Shown: in pieces, positions 1 to 8,440 of the stretch
How the letters are laid out: every line of letters begins with the position of its first letter
Numbering within the stretch: position 1 is the stretch's first letter
From: UBA6080 sp964607515
GTDB lineage: Bacteria > Fermentibacterota > Fermentibacteria > Fermentibacterales > JCC-6
Direction of reading: 5' to 3'
NCBI GenBank assembly: GCA_964607515.1
Contig: CAZSKU010000001.1
Location: 124,001 to 188,000 of the forward strand
DNA length: 64,000 nt
Position numbers and translations under genes: made by a program
Notes under the pieces: model-generated
The model's database searches: none
What the model was told of the DNA's origin: nothing
What the model saw: only the letters and a program-made list of their open reading frames with translations

Positions 1-207
1 AACGGGATCAGCCTCACGGTGGCTGACCTGCTGCCCGGGGCCGGCTTTTCCGTGGCGGTGATACCGGAAACCCTGGACAGAACCAACGCGGGTCTGTGGA
101 AGCCGGGTTACAGGGTGAACATCGAGTTCGACATCGTGGGCAAGTATCTGCAGCGCTTCTTTCAACAGCGATCCAACGGATTGAGGGAAAAGCTTGAGCA
201 ATTCTGA
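1..207 (+). CDS. ribE: riboflavin synthase, C-terminal fragment
   Basis: Only the last 68 codons are inside the window; the gene begins upstream. Riboflavin synthase dismutates two 6,7-dimethyl-8-ribityllumazine molecules to riboflavin and a pyrimidine. The visible part carries the family's second lumazine-binding repeat ending: GISLTV, then an IPETLDRTN segment and a GYRVNIEFDIVGKYLQR segment, matching the usual VNxExDxxxKY motif. It overlaps the start of ribBA by 14 bases and heads the order synthase, RibBA, RibH typical of riboflavin operons. Any FMN riboswitch would lie outside the window. Confidence 0.9.
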   Translation, partial: NGISLTVADLLPGAGFSVAVIPETLDRTNAGLWKPGYRVNIEFDIVGKYLQRFFQQRSNGLREKLEQF

Positions 208-1426
208 ATTCGCCACCGTTCCGGAAACCCTGGAGGTGCTCCGGAATGGCGGAATGGTGATAGTGGTGGACGACGAGAACCGGGAGAACGAGGGCGACCT
301 GATGATTGCCGCCGACCACTGCGGCACCGGGGCGGTTAACTTCATGGCCAGGCACGCCAGGGGGCTGATCTGTCTGGCCATGGAAAGAGAGGCACTGGAG
401 AGACTCGACCTCCGGGAGATGTGCCCGAGGAACACTTCCCTGCACGAGACCGCCTTCACCGTAAGCATCGACGCGGCGGAAGGAGTCACCACGGGAATAA
501 GCGCCGCGGACCGGGCAAGGACCATCGCCGTGGCAATAAATCCCGAATCCAGGCCGGATGATCTGGCCCGTCCCGGCCATGTCTTTCCCCTGGCGGCCAG
601 GGAGGGGGGCGTACTCACCAGGGTGGGACACACCGAGGCCGCGGTGGACTTCGCCAGGCTGGCGGGGCTCTGCCCCGCCGGAGTCATCTGCGAGATCATG
701 AACGACGACGGCACAATGGCCAGGCTGCCGCAGCTCCGGGAGTTCGCCGCCGTTCACGGTCTTCTGATTACTTCGGTGGCGGAACTGGTGAACCATCGCA
801 GAAGAACCGAGATACTGGTGGAGCTGCAGGCCGAGGCGGACCTGCCCACGGATTTCGGAGTGTTCCGGATGATGGTGTTCAGAAGCAGGGTGGACGGCGG
901 CACCCACGTGGCCCTGGTGAAGGGCGACGTGCGGGGCAGGGAGAAGGTTCTGGTAAGGGTCCACTCCCAGTGCCTCACCGGAGACGTGTTCGGAAGCAGG
1001 CGCTGCGATTGCGGCTCTCAGCTTCACGGGGCCATGCGCAGGATATCCGAGGAAGGATTGGGGGTCGTGCTCTACATGGCTCAGGAGGGCAGGGGCATAG
1101 GACTGGCCAACAAGATCCGGGCTTACCACCTGCAGGACCACGGCCTGGACACTGTGGAGGCCAACGAGAAACTGGGTTTTCCCCCTGACCTCAGGGAGTA
1201 CGGCACCGGGGCCCAGATTCTCACCCGGCTGGGTCTTTCCACCATCCGGCTGCTCACCAACAACCCCCAAAAAATCGTCGGGCTTTCGGGCTACGGCCTT
1301 ACCGTTACCGAGAGGGTGGGCCTGGAAATACGTCCCACGAAAGAGAACAGGTTTTACCTCGCCACCAAGAAGAAGAAGATGGGTCACATCCTGAAGGGAG
1401 TCGGGGAAGATGGCATGGATTCATGA
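194..1426 (+). CDS. ribBA: bifunctional DHBP synthase / GTP cyclohydrolase II
   Basis: 410 residues from a TTG start at 194. The N-terminal half is 3,4-dihydroxy-2-butanone 4-phosphate synthase: DDENRENEGD near residues 27-36 and HTEAAVDFARLAGL near 150, the catalytic acid and histidine regions. The second half is GTP cyclohydrolase II, with zinc ligands in CLTGDVFGSRRCDCG (cysteines near 260, 271 and 273) and QEGRGIGL. It makes both precursors that RibH joins into lumazine. The start lies inside the end of ribE and the stop overlaps ribH by 17 bases, so the genes are probably translationally coupled. Length is normal for RibBA. Confidence 0.96.
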   Translation: MSNSEFATVPETLEVLRNGGMVIVVDDENRENEGDLMIAADHCGTGAVNFMARHARGLICLAMEREALERLDLREMCPRNTSLHETAFTVSIDAAEGVTTGISAADRARTIAVAINPESRPDDLARPGHVFPLAAREGGVLTRVGHTEAAVDFARLAGLCPAGVICEIMNDDGTMARLPQLREFAAVHGLLITSVAELVNHRRRTEILVELQAEADLPTDFGVFRMMVFRSRVDGGTHVALVKGDVRGREKVLVRVHSQCLTGDVFGSRRCDCGSQLHGAMRRISEEGLGVVLYMAQEGRGIGLANKIRAYHLQDHGLDTVEANEKLGFPPDLREYGTGAQILTRLGLSTIRLLTNNPQKIVGLSGYGLTVTERVGLEIRPTKENRFYLATKKKKMGHILKGVGEDGMDS

Positions 1427-1931
1427 GGGACAGCTGGACGGGGAAGGGCTGAAGACGGCCCTGGTTGTGTCCAGGTTCAACGGCTTCATCACCGCGAAGC
1501 TTCTCGAAGGCGCCACCGACTGCCTTCTCCGTCACGGCGTGCTGGATGAGGACATGGACGTGTTCATGGTTCCGGGCGCGTGGGAGATACCGGCCATGGC
1601 AGCCAGACTGGCCCGTTCCGGTGGATTCGACCTTGTCATCTGTCTGGGGGCGGTGATCCGGGGCGAGACGCCGCACTTCGACCAGGTGGCCGGGGAGACC
1701 GCCCGGGGAGTCGGCCGGGCGGGGATGGAGGCTGATATCCCGGTGGTTTACGGAATCGTCACCGCTGATACAGTGGAGCAGGCCGTGGACAGGGCCGGAG
1801 CCAAGGGCGGCAACAGGGGTTTCGACGCGGCCATGACGGGGCTGGAAATGGTGAACCTTTACCGACAGGTCTACGGTTTCAGCGGGGATGGCGGTGAACC
1901 GGCCCCCGGGGAAGAGAAGGAAAAAGCCTAA
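1410..1931 (+). CDS. ribH: 6,7-dimethyl-8-ribityllumazine synthase
   Basis: 173 residues, ATG start inside the end of ribBA. Lumazine synthase condenses the RibB and RibA branch products. Family motifs seen: SRFNGFIT (substrate pocket) near residue 21, VPGAWEIP near 52, GAVIRGETPHFD near 79 with the catalytic histidine, then PVVYGIVTADTVEQA and a RAGAKGGNRG segment. The last 20 residues are a charged, poorly conserved tail. nusB follows after 3 bases. Confidence 0.96.
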   Translation: MAWIHEGQLDGEGLKTALVVSRFNGFITAKLLEGATDCLLRHGVLDEDMDVFMVPGAWEIPAMAARLARSGGFDLVICLGAVIRGETPHFDQVAGETARGVGRAGMEADIPVVYGIVTADTVEQAVDRAGAKGGNRGFDAAMTGLEMVNLYRQVYGFSGDGGEPAPGEEKEKA

Positions 1932-1934
1932 GCC

Positions 1935-2366
1935 GTGGGAATGCGCACCAGGGCCAGGAAGTTTCTGCTGCAGTGCCGCTACGCCGCCGAGCTGAGCGGC
2001 TCAGGCGTGTCGGCATGCATGGAGGACCTGGGCTTTCCGGCCCTCTTCGACCCGGATACCCGGACGCTTATCCGGAGCGTGGCCGAAGCATGTGAGAGAA
2101 ACCGGGGGGATATTTCGGAACTGGTGAGCAGAGCCCTGTCAAACTGGTCTCTGGACCGCCTGTCCGCCGTCACCCGGCTGCTGCTGGAGCAGTCGGTGGC
2201 TGAAGCCCGTTTCCTGGGAACCCCGGCTCCGGTGGTAATCCGGGAGGCGGTGCGCATCGCCGAGGAGTTCGACCAGCCCGGTTCCGGGGCCTTCGTGAAC
2301 GGCGTGCTTCACCGGGTTCTCGTGGAAGACGGAGGAGCCGGGCCTGCGGATTCGAATACTGAGTGA
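1935..2366 (+). CDS. nusB: transcription antitermination factor NusB
   Basis: 143 residues, GTG at 1935 (ATG at 1941 is an alternative two codons later). NusB binds boxA RNA with NusE/S10 in antitermination complexes, chiefly on rRNA operons. The arginine-rich start RTRARKFLLQCRYA matches the family RRxARexALQaLY motif. The C-terminal half has the NusB pattern VARxLxxxSVAEARFL, then VVIREAVRIAEEFDQPGSGAFVNGVL, where AFVNGVLdxi is diagnostic. ribH-nusB adjacency is widespread. The next gene begins inside its 3' end. Confidence 0.93.
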   Translation: MGMRTRARKFLLQCRYAAELSGSGVSACMEDLGFPALFDPDTRTLIRSVAEACERNRGDISELVSRALSNWSLDRLSAVTRLLLEQSVAEARFLGTPAPVVIREAVRIAEEFDQPGSGAFVNGVLHRVLVEDGGAGPADSNTE

Positions 2367-3057
2367 CGTCCACGGCAACCTTCCCGCCCTGGAGAGGGTG
2401 CTGGCGCACAGCCATGGGCTTTCCTCCGACGAGACGGTCTGCCTGGGAGACGTGGTGGGCTACGGTCCGTGGCCTTCCGAGTGCGTGGCGCTGGTCCGGG
2501 ATTCGTGTGGGCTGACCGTGGCGGGGAACCACGACCGGGGTTGCGCCGGGCTTCTAGCGCCCTCCCGGTTCAACGCCTGGGGCCGGGCGGCCCTGCTCTG
2601 GAGCATGGAAAGGCTCGCCCCGGAGGACGTGGAATGGCTCGCAGCGCTGCCCCTGAGGGCCGGCAGACACGGGCTGGGTTTCTGCCACGCCCATCCGTCG
2701 TCCCCTGAATCATGGCGGTACATCGCGGGCCCGGAAAGCGCGGAGGAGGTGCTCAGGGAAACCCGAAACGCCCCCTGGTTCTTCGGACACACCCACATAC
2801 CGGGTGCGTGGGGGGCCGGAGGAACCTTCCGTTCCACGGAACGCCCGTCAGATCTGAAGGAGTTTCCCCTGGTGAACTGCGGCAGCGTGGGACAATCCAG
2901 GGACGGCGACCCCAGGGCTGCCTACATGGTCGTGGACACCCTTGAGGGCACCGCCGAGACGGTAAGGGTGGAGTACCCCGTGGAAACCGCCGCCCGGGGG
3001 ATCAGGAAGGCCGGGCTGCCCGGTTTTCTTGCTGAGAGGCTCTTCTCCGGGATCTGA
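2344..3057 (+). CDS. YfcE/MJ0936-type metallophosphoesterase with a CTG start
   Basis: 237 residues if started at CTG 2344. A calcineurin-like fold phosphoesterase, probably a cytoplasmic phosphodiesterase of unknown substrate. Metal ligand motifs are all present: SDVHGN (residues 8-13), GDVVGYGP (about 36), GNHDR (about 61), CHAHP and GHTHIPGAW (about 149). Only the reading that starts before SDVHGN keeps the first metal site. In frame there is no ATG, GTG or TTG between the upstream stop at 2296-2298 and GTG 2398, while CTG 2344 sits 6 bases after GGAGGAG (2331-2337). Its 5' end overlaps nusB by 23 bases, and its 3' end overlaps the convergent glycosyltransferase by 56 bases. Confidence 0.85.
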   Translation: MRIRILSDVHGNLPALERVLAHSHGLSSDETVCLGDVVGYGPWPSECVALVRDSCGLTVAGNHDRGCAGLLAPSRFNAWGRAALLWSMERLAPEDVEWLAALPLRAGRHGLGFCHAHPSSPESWRYIAGPESAEEVLRETRNAPWFFGHTHIPGAWGAGGTFRSTERPSDLKEFPLVNCGSVGQSRDGDPRAAYMVVDTLEGTAETVRVEYPVETAARGIRKAGLPGFLAERLFSGI

Positions 3058-4150
3058 CGGTCCTCTCCATGATCTCCAGCATGGCCTTTCCGGTGGCGTC
3101 CCAGTCGAACCCGGCACCCCATTTCAGGCCGCCTTCCGAAAGACGCGCCCGCAGCCCGGGTTCCGTGATCACCCTCTCCATGGCGTCCGCCAGTTCCCCG
3201 GGGTGTCCGTGGGGGACCAGCAGCCCGGTTTCCCCGTGCCGGACCGAGTCGGTGAGGCCGTCGGATCTGCTGGCGATCACCGGCGAACCGCAGCAGTTGG
3301 CCTCGATCACGGTGAGCCCCCAACCCTCCTTCTCCGAAGGGAACACCGCGGCGCAGCAGTTTCGCAGGCAGAACAGCTTCCGTTCCAAGGGAACGAACCC
3401 CTCGAAGTCCACCCTGTCCTCCAGCCCGAGACGCCGGGAGAGCCTTCTCAGGTCAGTCGCGTAATCGCCGTCGCCGAGGACCGTCAGCCGGGCGTCCTGC
3501 CGGCGCTCCAGCAGGATGGCCAGGGCCCTGAGGGCGTGCTGGACCCCTTTGTACTTCCTGAGCCTCCCCACGTAGAGGAACCTGCCCATGTCCACCGGAA
3601 CCCCGGGGTCCGGCCGGTAGACCCCGGTGTCCATGCCGCAGGGCACCACCTCTACGGTTTCACCGGGCACTCCTCTTCTCAGCAGGTCCCTTCTGGTGCT
3701 CTCGCTGATGGCCACGAAGGGGCAGCCGCGGTAGACCCCGGGAATGAACGATTCCAGAAAGTTCACATAGACCGCCTTCACCGGACCCACCTCGCGGAAG
3801 GCTGTGGTTCCGAACAGGTGGGGAACCACCGCCAGCACCGGAACTCCCGACCAGCGGGGGGTGAAGAGGGGCACCTTGCATATGTCCTCGAGGATCAGGT
3901 CGAAGGAATCCAGGCCGAGCCCTTCGCAGTACTTCCTCACCGAGAGGTTGAAGGAATACCAGCGCCCGTTCCTTCTCACCTCCACGCCGTCCATGTCCTC
4001 AACTTCCGGAAGACCCTCCACTCCGTGGGACACCTGCACCACCCGGTGACCCGCGGCCACCGCTCTGGTGAGGATCTGGTGGAGGTGGATCTCGGCGCCC
4101 CCGGCCTCGGGGTTGCCCGGATCCCTCCAGTTAACCGCCAGGATTCTCAT
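3002..4150 (-). CDS. GT4-family glycosyltransferase
   Basis: 382 residues, starting MRILAVNWRDPGNPEAGG, the N-terminal signature of GT4 retaining glycosyltransferases (GT-B fold) whose NPxAGGAE loop contacts the acceptor or nucleotide sugar. The C-terminal Rossmann half has LYVGRLRKYKG near residue 216 and the EX7E catalytic/UDP-binding motif in SEKEGWGLTVIEAN near 298. No membrane segment or signal peptide, so it acts on the cytoplasmic face. Its start overlaps the methyltransferase stop (ATGA), indicating one operon. Probable role is sugar addition to an envelope glycan or glycolipid; the substrate cannot be told from sequence. Confidence 0.88.
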   Translation of the reverse strand: MRILAVNWRDPGNPEAGGAEIHLHQILTRAVAAGHRVVQVSHGVEGLPEVEDMDGVEVRRNGRWYSFNLSVRKYCEGLGLDSFDLILEDICKVPLFTPRWSGVPVLAVVPHLFGTTAFREVGPVKAVYVNFLESFIPGVYRGCPFVAISESTRRDLLRRGVPGETVEVVPCGMDTGVYRPDPGVPVDMGRFLYVGRLRKYKGVQHALRALAILLERRQDARLTVLGDGDYATDLRRLSRRLGLEDRVDFEGFVPLERKLFCLRNCCAAVFPSEKEGWGLTVIEANCCGSPVIASRSDGLTDSVRHGETGLLVPHGHPGELADAMERVITEPGLRARLSEGGLKWGAGFDWDATGKAMLEIMERTVRSRRRASQQENRAARPS

Positions 4151-4986
4151 TCTGAGGGCTTTCTGGCGAACACCCCTATGACCGCCCCGGTGACCGGCCC
4201 CAGAAAACTCCCCTCCAGGGCCGACCTCATGGAAGCCCTGATCCGGTGTACCGCCGGAACCATCACGGGACGCAGGGGAAGCCGGATGCCGAGTCTCAAC
4301 AGAACCTCCCGGAAAACCCTGTAGCACAGAGAAGGGGAGAAGTACCGGGCGTACACTCCCTCCGGGAACAGCCCGTGGTCCCGGAGATGGGCCCGGAGCG
4401 CACCGGCGGTGAACTGGGTCTCCCATCCGGCGAACCATGCTCCCGCGGCGATAAGGATTTTCTTCAGAAGGGTGTAGGGATGACAGGTCTGAGGAACGTC
4501 CACCAGGAGCAATCCCTCCGGGGCCAGCACCCTGGCGCATTCCCGGGTAAGGGGGCCGGGGTCCCTGAAGTGCTCGAGCACGCCCTGGTGGAAGACCAGG
4601 CCGAAGGTTCCCTCTCTGAAGGGCATGGTCAGGGCGTCCCCGCATACCAGCAGCACGCCGCCGCCCGCCTCGGAAGCCCTCTGAAGGGCTTCAGGGGAGT
4701 AATCCAGCGCCACCGCCACCGCTCCCTCCTCCGCCAGGGCCGCGCTGTCCCGGGCTGTAGCGGCCCCCACCTCCAGGGTGAGAACCCCGTCCGGTTTCAG
4801 CCTGCGGACCACCTCCCGACGAATCCTGTCGTCGTTGTCGTATATCTCGTCCAGTTTTCTGGGCCGGCTCCAGAAGCGGTCCCAGTGCCCCTTGTCGGAT
4901 ACGGCGGCCAACGGGCCTCCCTTCGCCTCCGGGAATCTACCATCACCTCCGCCCCCTCTCCAAGCCTTGTTGACAAGCCGGGACAT
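4147..4986 (-). CDS. class I SAM-dependent methyltransferase
   Basis: 279 residues. Motif I reads LEVGAATARDSAALA (about residues 72-86), an acidic residue follows in VALDYSP, and motif IV-V appears as LVFHQGVLEHFRDP with RECARVLAPEGLLLVDVP. These fit a Methyltransf_11 Rossmann domain. The C-terminal third (WETQFTAGALRAHL onward) resembles small-molecule or glycan methyltransferases rather than RNA methylases. It is co-transcribed with the downstream GT4 enzyme (ATGA overlap), so a glycan-modifying role is inferred. The first 30 residues are glycine- and arginine-rich and not conserved; the start is uncertain, with no strong ribosome binding site. Confidence 0.82.
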   Translation of the reverse strand: MSRLVNKAWRGGGGDGRFPEAKGGPLAAVSDKGHWDRFWSRPRKLDEIYDNDDRIRREVVRRLKPDGVLTLEVGAATARDSAALAEEGAVAVALDYSPEALQRASEAGGGVLLVCGDALTMPFREGTFGLVFHQGVLEHFRDPGPLTRECARVLAPEGLLLVDVPQTCHPYTLLKKILIAAGAWFAGWETQFTAGALRAHLRDHGLFPEGVYARYFSPSLCYRVFREVLLRLGIRLPLRPVMVPAVHRIRASMRSALEGSFLGPVTGAVIGVFARKPSE

Positions 4987-4997
4987 GCCTTTATGTT
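4970..4997 (+). promoter_or_regulatory. sigma-70-type promoter for the acetyltransferase gene
   Basis: TTGACA at 4970-4975, 16-base spacer, TATGTT at 4992-4997. The -35 box is perfect and the -10 matches four of six. It overlaps the divergent methyltransferase start codon and lies 54 bases before the ATG at 5052. Confidence 0.6.
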
Positions 4998-5051
4998 ACC
5001 GCCGAATCTTTTGCTTACCCACGGGTAAACACAGAAAACCATCGGAGAACC

Positions 5052-5525
5052 ATGAAGGTCTACATCAGGCGCATCACGGGCAGGGATCTGGGCAACCTTC
5101 AGGCCTGGAGCGACGCCATCGGCTCCCGGGCGTACATGGAGAAGGTCAGCCCTCAGTCCTTCAACGGATCGGACCTGTCCGGCTGGGGCGACGACTACAT
5201 CTGGTACATCATCAACGCGGACGGGCGCGACGTTGGCGGGGTATGGGTGGAGCGCCGCCGGCGGGACTCCGTGGAGGGTATCCTCGGCATCATAATCGGC
5301 GATCCAGGGCTTCTGGGCAGGGGAATCGGCCGCCGGGCCATAGATCTGGCCACCCGGGAAGCCAGGTTCATCATGGGAATCGACCACGTGCGCCTCACCG
5401 TGCGAATGTCCAACATCAGGGCCATCCGGGCCTACCAGAGCTGCGGATTCACGGTGACGGGCTCGGGCACCGCCCGCCTGGCCGACGGCACCAGAATCCC
5501 CTTCTACCGTATGGAGTGCAACTGA
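5052..5525 (+). CDS. GNAT family N-acetyltransferase
   Basis: 157 residues. The acetyl-CoA loop (motif A) is GLLGRGIGRRAIDLA near residues 92-106, matching Q/RxxGxG/A, and the following strand and helix end in MSNIRAIRAYQSCGFTVTG, the usual NxxAixxYxkxGF motif. This places it in the RimJ/RimL-like acetyltransferases; the acceptor (protein N-terminus, aminoglycoside or metabolite) is not predictable. It has its own promoter about 55 bases upstream and a small hairpin 11 bases after its stop, so it is likely monocistronic. Confidence 0.85.
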   Translation: MKVYIRRITGRDLGNLQAWSDAIGSRAYMEKVSPQSFNGSDLSGWGDDYIWYIINADGRDVGGVWVERRRRDSVEGILGIIIGDPGLLGRGIGRRAIDLATREARFIMGIDHVRLTVRMSNIRAIRAYQSCGFTVTGSGTARLADGTRIPFYRMECN

Positions 5526-5535
5526 TCTCCTGACG

Positions 5536-5554
5536 CCCGGGCTCATCGCCCGGG
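5536..5554 (+). terminator. weak hairpin after the acetyltransferase
   Basis: Perfect 7-bp stem CCCGGGC / GCCCGGG around loop TCATC, followed by AAGTTG rather than a T-tract. It may be a weak terminator or only a 3' end stabiliser. Confidence 0.35.
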
Positions 5555-5592
5555 AAGTTGCGGTTCCTCCCTCCCGCTTGTAGGGTCCCGAC

Positions 5593-8385
5593 ATGAAATC
5601 CGGCGACACAGGTCGGCTGGCATGGGTTATGAGCGCTTTCAGCTTCCGCTGGGGCACCGATACCCCCGAAGCCCTCGCGGAAGCAGCCCGAAGGGCAGGC
5701 TGCACGGGCATTCTCATGACCGACATGGGCGGCGTCTACGGCATGATCAGGCTGGCCTCGGCGTGCAGAAGGCTGGAAGTTGGAACCGTGCCGGGGGCCC
5801 GGCTTGCCCTTCCCGGAGGAGCGCTCACTGTTGGGGCCCTGGAGGGCGGGTGGGGACAGCTCTGCAGGCTTGTAACAGCCTCACACCTGCCGGGAAGGGT
5901 GAACCCAGCCCAGGCACTGGAGGATTCCGACAGGCTCTTCGCCGTGGCGAGACCCGGGGCCGAAGACGCGGTGCGGCTGAGAACGGACGGATTCCGGGGG
6001 AGAATCTACCTTCCGGTGCCGCCTGGAACGGTCCTTCCCGAACTGCCCGCCGGAACCCTTCCCCTGCCGGCCCGGCCATGGATGTTCGCAGGTTCCGGAT
6101 CACCCCGGGCGCACGAAATCCTCCGCAGTGTGGACCGGCTACTGGAGCGCCCATGGGTGTCAGGGGAACCCCGGCCCGATAACAGAATGCCGGTGTCCCT
6201 TTCGGACTCCTGGCCCCCGGGGGCCGTACAGGCCGGCCGGGAACTGATTGAAAGGGCGTCCGGCGAACCCTTGGAGAGACCCTACGATCCGCCGGAAACC
6301 GGCCCGGACGATCCGGGCTGCCTTCGAACCATTCTGCTCCGGCGCCTTGGGGAGATGTATCCGGGGGCCGCCGCCGCGAAAGCCCGTCTGGACCTGGAGT
6401 TCGAAGCCCTGGCAGGCGCCCGGCTCTGCGGGTACTTCCTGGTGTTCCACGAGATCGTGTCCTACTGCCGGGAGAACGGAATACTGGCTGTGGCCAGGGG
6501 TTCCGCCGGGGGAAGCCTGGCGGCCAGGCTGCTGGGGCTTTCTGTGGTTTGCCCGATCCGATACGGGCTGTCTTTCCACCGCTTCTTCAACCCGCTCCGG
6601 AGCAGGCCACCCGACATAGACCTGGACATAGACAGCGCCCGGCGGGACCAGGTCTTCAACTGGTTTCTGAAGCGCTGGGGCGCCCGGGCGGCGGCGGTAT
6701 CCGTGCTGGGAACCTACAGGTCGAGGTCCGCCGTCAGGTTCGCCGCCGCTGCGGCGGGGATGGGGCCCGAAGAGGTCGAGGTTCTTGCCCGCGCCTCCGG
6801 AAACCCCGACGACCCGGTCTGGAAACGGGGTGACAACATGAAGGTCCTTCGGGAAGCCGGTCTCCTGAAGGGGCTTCCGGCGGGTATCGGCCCCCACCCC
6901 TGCGGCCTTGTGGTGTGCAACGGCCCGGTGGAATCCCGGGTTCCCGTGCAGGGGTGTTCAGGAGGGATGGAGGTGACCCAGTTCGACAAGGACGGGGTGG
7001 AGTACATGGGTCTTTTGAAGATGGATCTGCTCGGCCACAGAGGCCTTTCAGCCCTGGCGTCCGCCGCCCCGGACCCCCTTGGCGAGCTGGCGTCGGTACA
7101 GAACCGGCTGGATGAACCGGCGAGGCTCCTCCTCTCCCGGGGCCGGACCATCGGGGTGCCCCACGTGGAGAGCCCCGCCATGAGGGGTTTGCTGCGGGAG
7201 ACGAACCCTTCCGGAGTGGAGGACGTGGCTAGAGCCCTGGCCCTGGTTAGACCCGGCGCTTCCGCCGGCGGAGGCCGGGAAAGGTACGCAGCCGGGGGCG
7301 ATCCCAGGACCCCCTCCTGCCTGTCGAACCTGCTCCGGGAGAATCGGGGTGTGATGCTCTACCAGGAGGACGTTTCCGAGGCGGCTTGCGTTCTTCTGGG
7401 ACTTGCCCCGGACCGGGGCGATCTCATGCGCCGGCGGCTGAAGGCCGGGTCCGCAAATCGGGAGGAGATCACGGCGCTGTGCCTGGCGGCGGGCCATTCT
7501 CCGGATACCGCCGCGAAGGGGTGGGAACTCCTCTCCGGATACGCTGGCTACGGATTCTGCAAGGCCCACGCGGTGACCTACGCCGTGGAGGCATGCGCCT
7601 TCGCCGGGCTCAAGACCAGGAGCCCCGCCCGGGCGATGGCCGCCTTCATGGCCGCAGGGGGAGGGTTCTACAACCCAAGGGTGTACGTGGAGGAGGCCCG
7701 GCGGATGGGTATCGGAATCCTGCCTCCCGGAGTGAACACGGGGGACTGGCTGTGCAGTCCCGCGGAGGACGGTTCCCTGATGCTGGGATTCAGCCTCATC
7801 CGGGGCATGGGCTCCGGGGAGTACGGGAAACTGCTGGAGGGACGGCCCCACCGGAGCCCCGCCTCGGTCAGGGACGCTGGCATAGGTCGGGCTCTGGCTT
7901 CCGTCATGGCCGCGGCGGGTTGCTTCGACGAGATGGGCCTTTCCCGTTCCGAGGCCGCCTGGGCGGTTTCGAGCAGGGGGTCCGGGCTGTTCCCCGAGGG
8001 TGTCCCCCCGCCTCCGCTTCCCGGCTACACCAGGGAGTATCGGGTGCTCTCGGAACTGGAGGCCATGGGTGTCACCACGGAAGTCCATCCGCTGGAGATA
8101 CTGGAAAGACCCCCCGGGACCCTTTCCGCCGGGGATCCGCCGCGGGAGGGGCGCTATAGCCTCTGGGGAAGGGCGGCATTCCTCAGGTCCCTGGGCGGAG
8201 GCGCAGGCTTCGTGATGCTGGAGGATCCGACGGGGGTGGCGGATGTTTACCTTCCTTCGCCCCTGTACCGGGAAGCCGAAAGGATTCTTCGAAGGCCCGG
8301 GGCCACCCTGGTTCTGGGGTGCACGGCCGGAGAAAGGGGCAGAGTGTCGGCGCTGGAAGCCGTACCGGGACCCGTGCTGGGCTGA
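5593..8385 (+). CDS. DnaE2/ImuC-like DNA polymerase III alpha subunit with degenerate PHP domain
   Basis: 930 residues, shorter than DnaE1 (about 1,160) and DnaE2 (about 1,050). C-family polymerase core: ARGSAGGSLAARLLGL near 300, catalytic aspartates in PDIDLDID near 339-346, third aspartate in KMDLLG near 475, and the fingers region including GYGFCKAHAVTYA near 655. Segments such as GTYRSRSAVRFA look more like DnaE2 than DnaE1. The last 80 residues form an OB-fold-like tail. The N-terminal PHP region has lost the metal histidines: the usual HxH is SFRWG-like and TDHG is TDMGG. ATG 5593 or ATG 5629 could be the start. No imuA or imuB lies beside it. A translesion role is inferred from family. 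Confidence 0.85.
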   Translation: MKSGDTGRLAWVMSAFSFRWGTDTPEALAEAARRAGCTGILMTDMGGVYGMIRLASACRRLEVGTVPGARLALPGGALTVGALEGGWGQLCRLVTASHLPGRVNPAQALEDSDRLFAVARPGAEDAVRLRTDGFRGRIYLPVPPGTVLPELPAGTLPLPARPWMFAGSGSPRAHEILRSVDRLLERPWVSGEPRPDNRMPVSLSDSWPPGAVQAGRELIERASGEPLERPYDPPETGPDDPGCLRTILLRRLGEMYPGAAAAKARLDLEFEALAGARLCGYFLVFHEIVSYCRENGILAVARGSAGGSLAARLLGLSVVCPIRYGLSFHRFFNPLRSRPPDIDLDIDSARRDQVFNWFLKRWGARAAAVSVLGTYRSRSAVRFAAAAAGMGPEEVEVLARASGNPDDPVWKRGDNMKVLREAGLLKGLPAGIGPHPCGLVVCNGPVESRVPVQGCSGGMEVTQFDKDGVEYMGLLKMDLLGHRGLSALASAAPDPLGELASVQNRLDEPARLLLSRGRTIGVPHVESPAMRGLLRETNPSGVEDVARALALVRPGASAGGGRERYAAGGDPRTPSCLSNLLRENRGVMLYQEDVSEAACVLLGLAPDRGDLMRRRLKAGSANREEITALCLAAGHSPDTAAKGWELLSGYAGYGFCKAHAVTYAVEACAFAGLKTRSPARAMAAFMAAGGGFYNPRVYVEEARRMGIGILPPGVNTGDWLCSPAEDGSLMLGFSLIRGMGSGEYGKLLEGRPHRSPASVRDAGIGRALASVMAAAGCFDEMGLSRSEAAWAVSSRGSGLFPEGVPPPPLPGYTREYRVLSELEAMGVTTEVHPLEILERPPGTLSAGDPPREGRYSLWGRAAFLRSLGGGAGFVMLEDPTGVADVYLPSPLYREAERILRRPGATLVLGCTAGERGRVSALEAVPGPVLG

Positions 8386-8440
8386 GGTCCGGGGATTTCG
8401 TATTCTTGACCCGACGGTAGTCCGGAGAAAGGAGGTGTCC

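Noticed and set aside
14..1387. Long open frame on the minus strand, antisense to ribBA (457 codons)
   Set aside because: It lies opposite a fully supported gene, has a proline/histidine-rich composition and matches no family. GC-rich genes commonly create such antisense frames.
4987..5051. Strong minus-strand promoter for the methyltransferase gene
   Set aside because: No convincing -35/-10 pair or ribosome binding site was found on that strand; only the plus-strand promoter is well formed.
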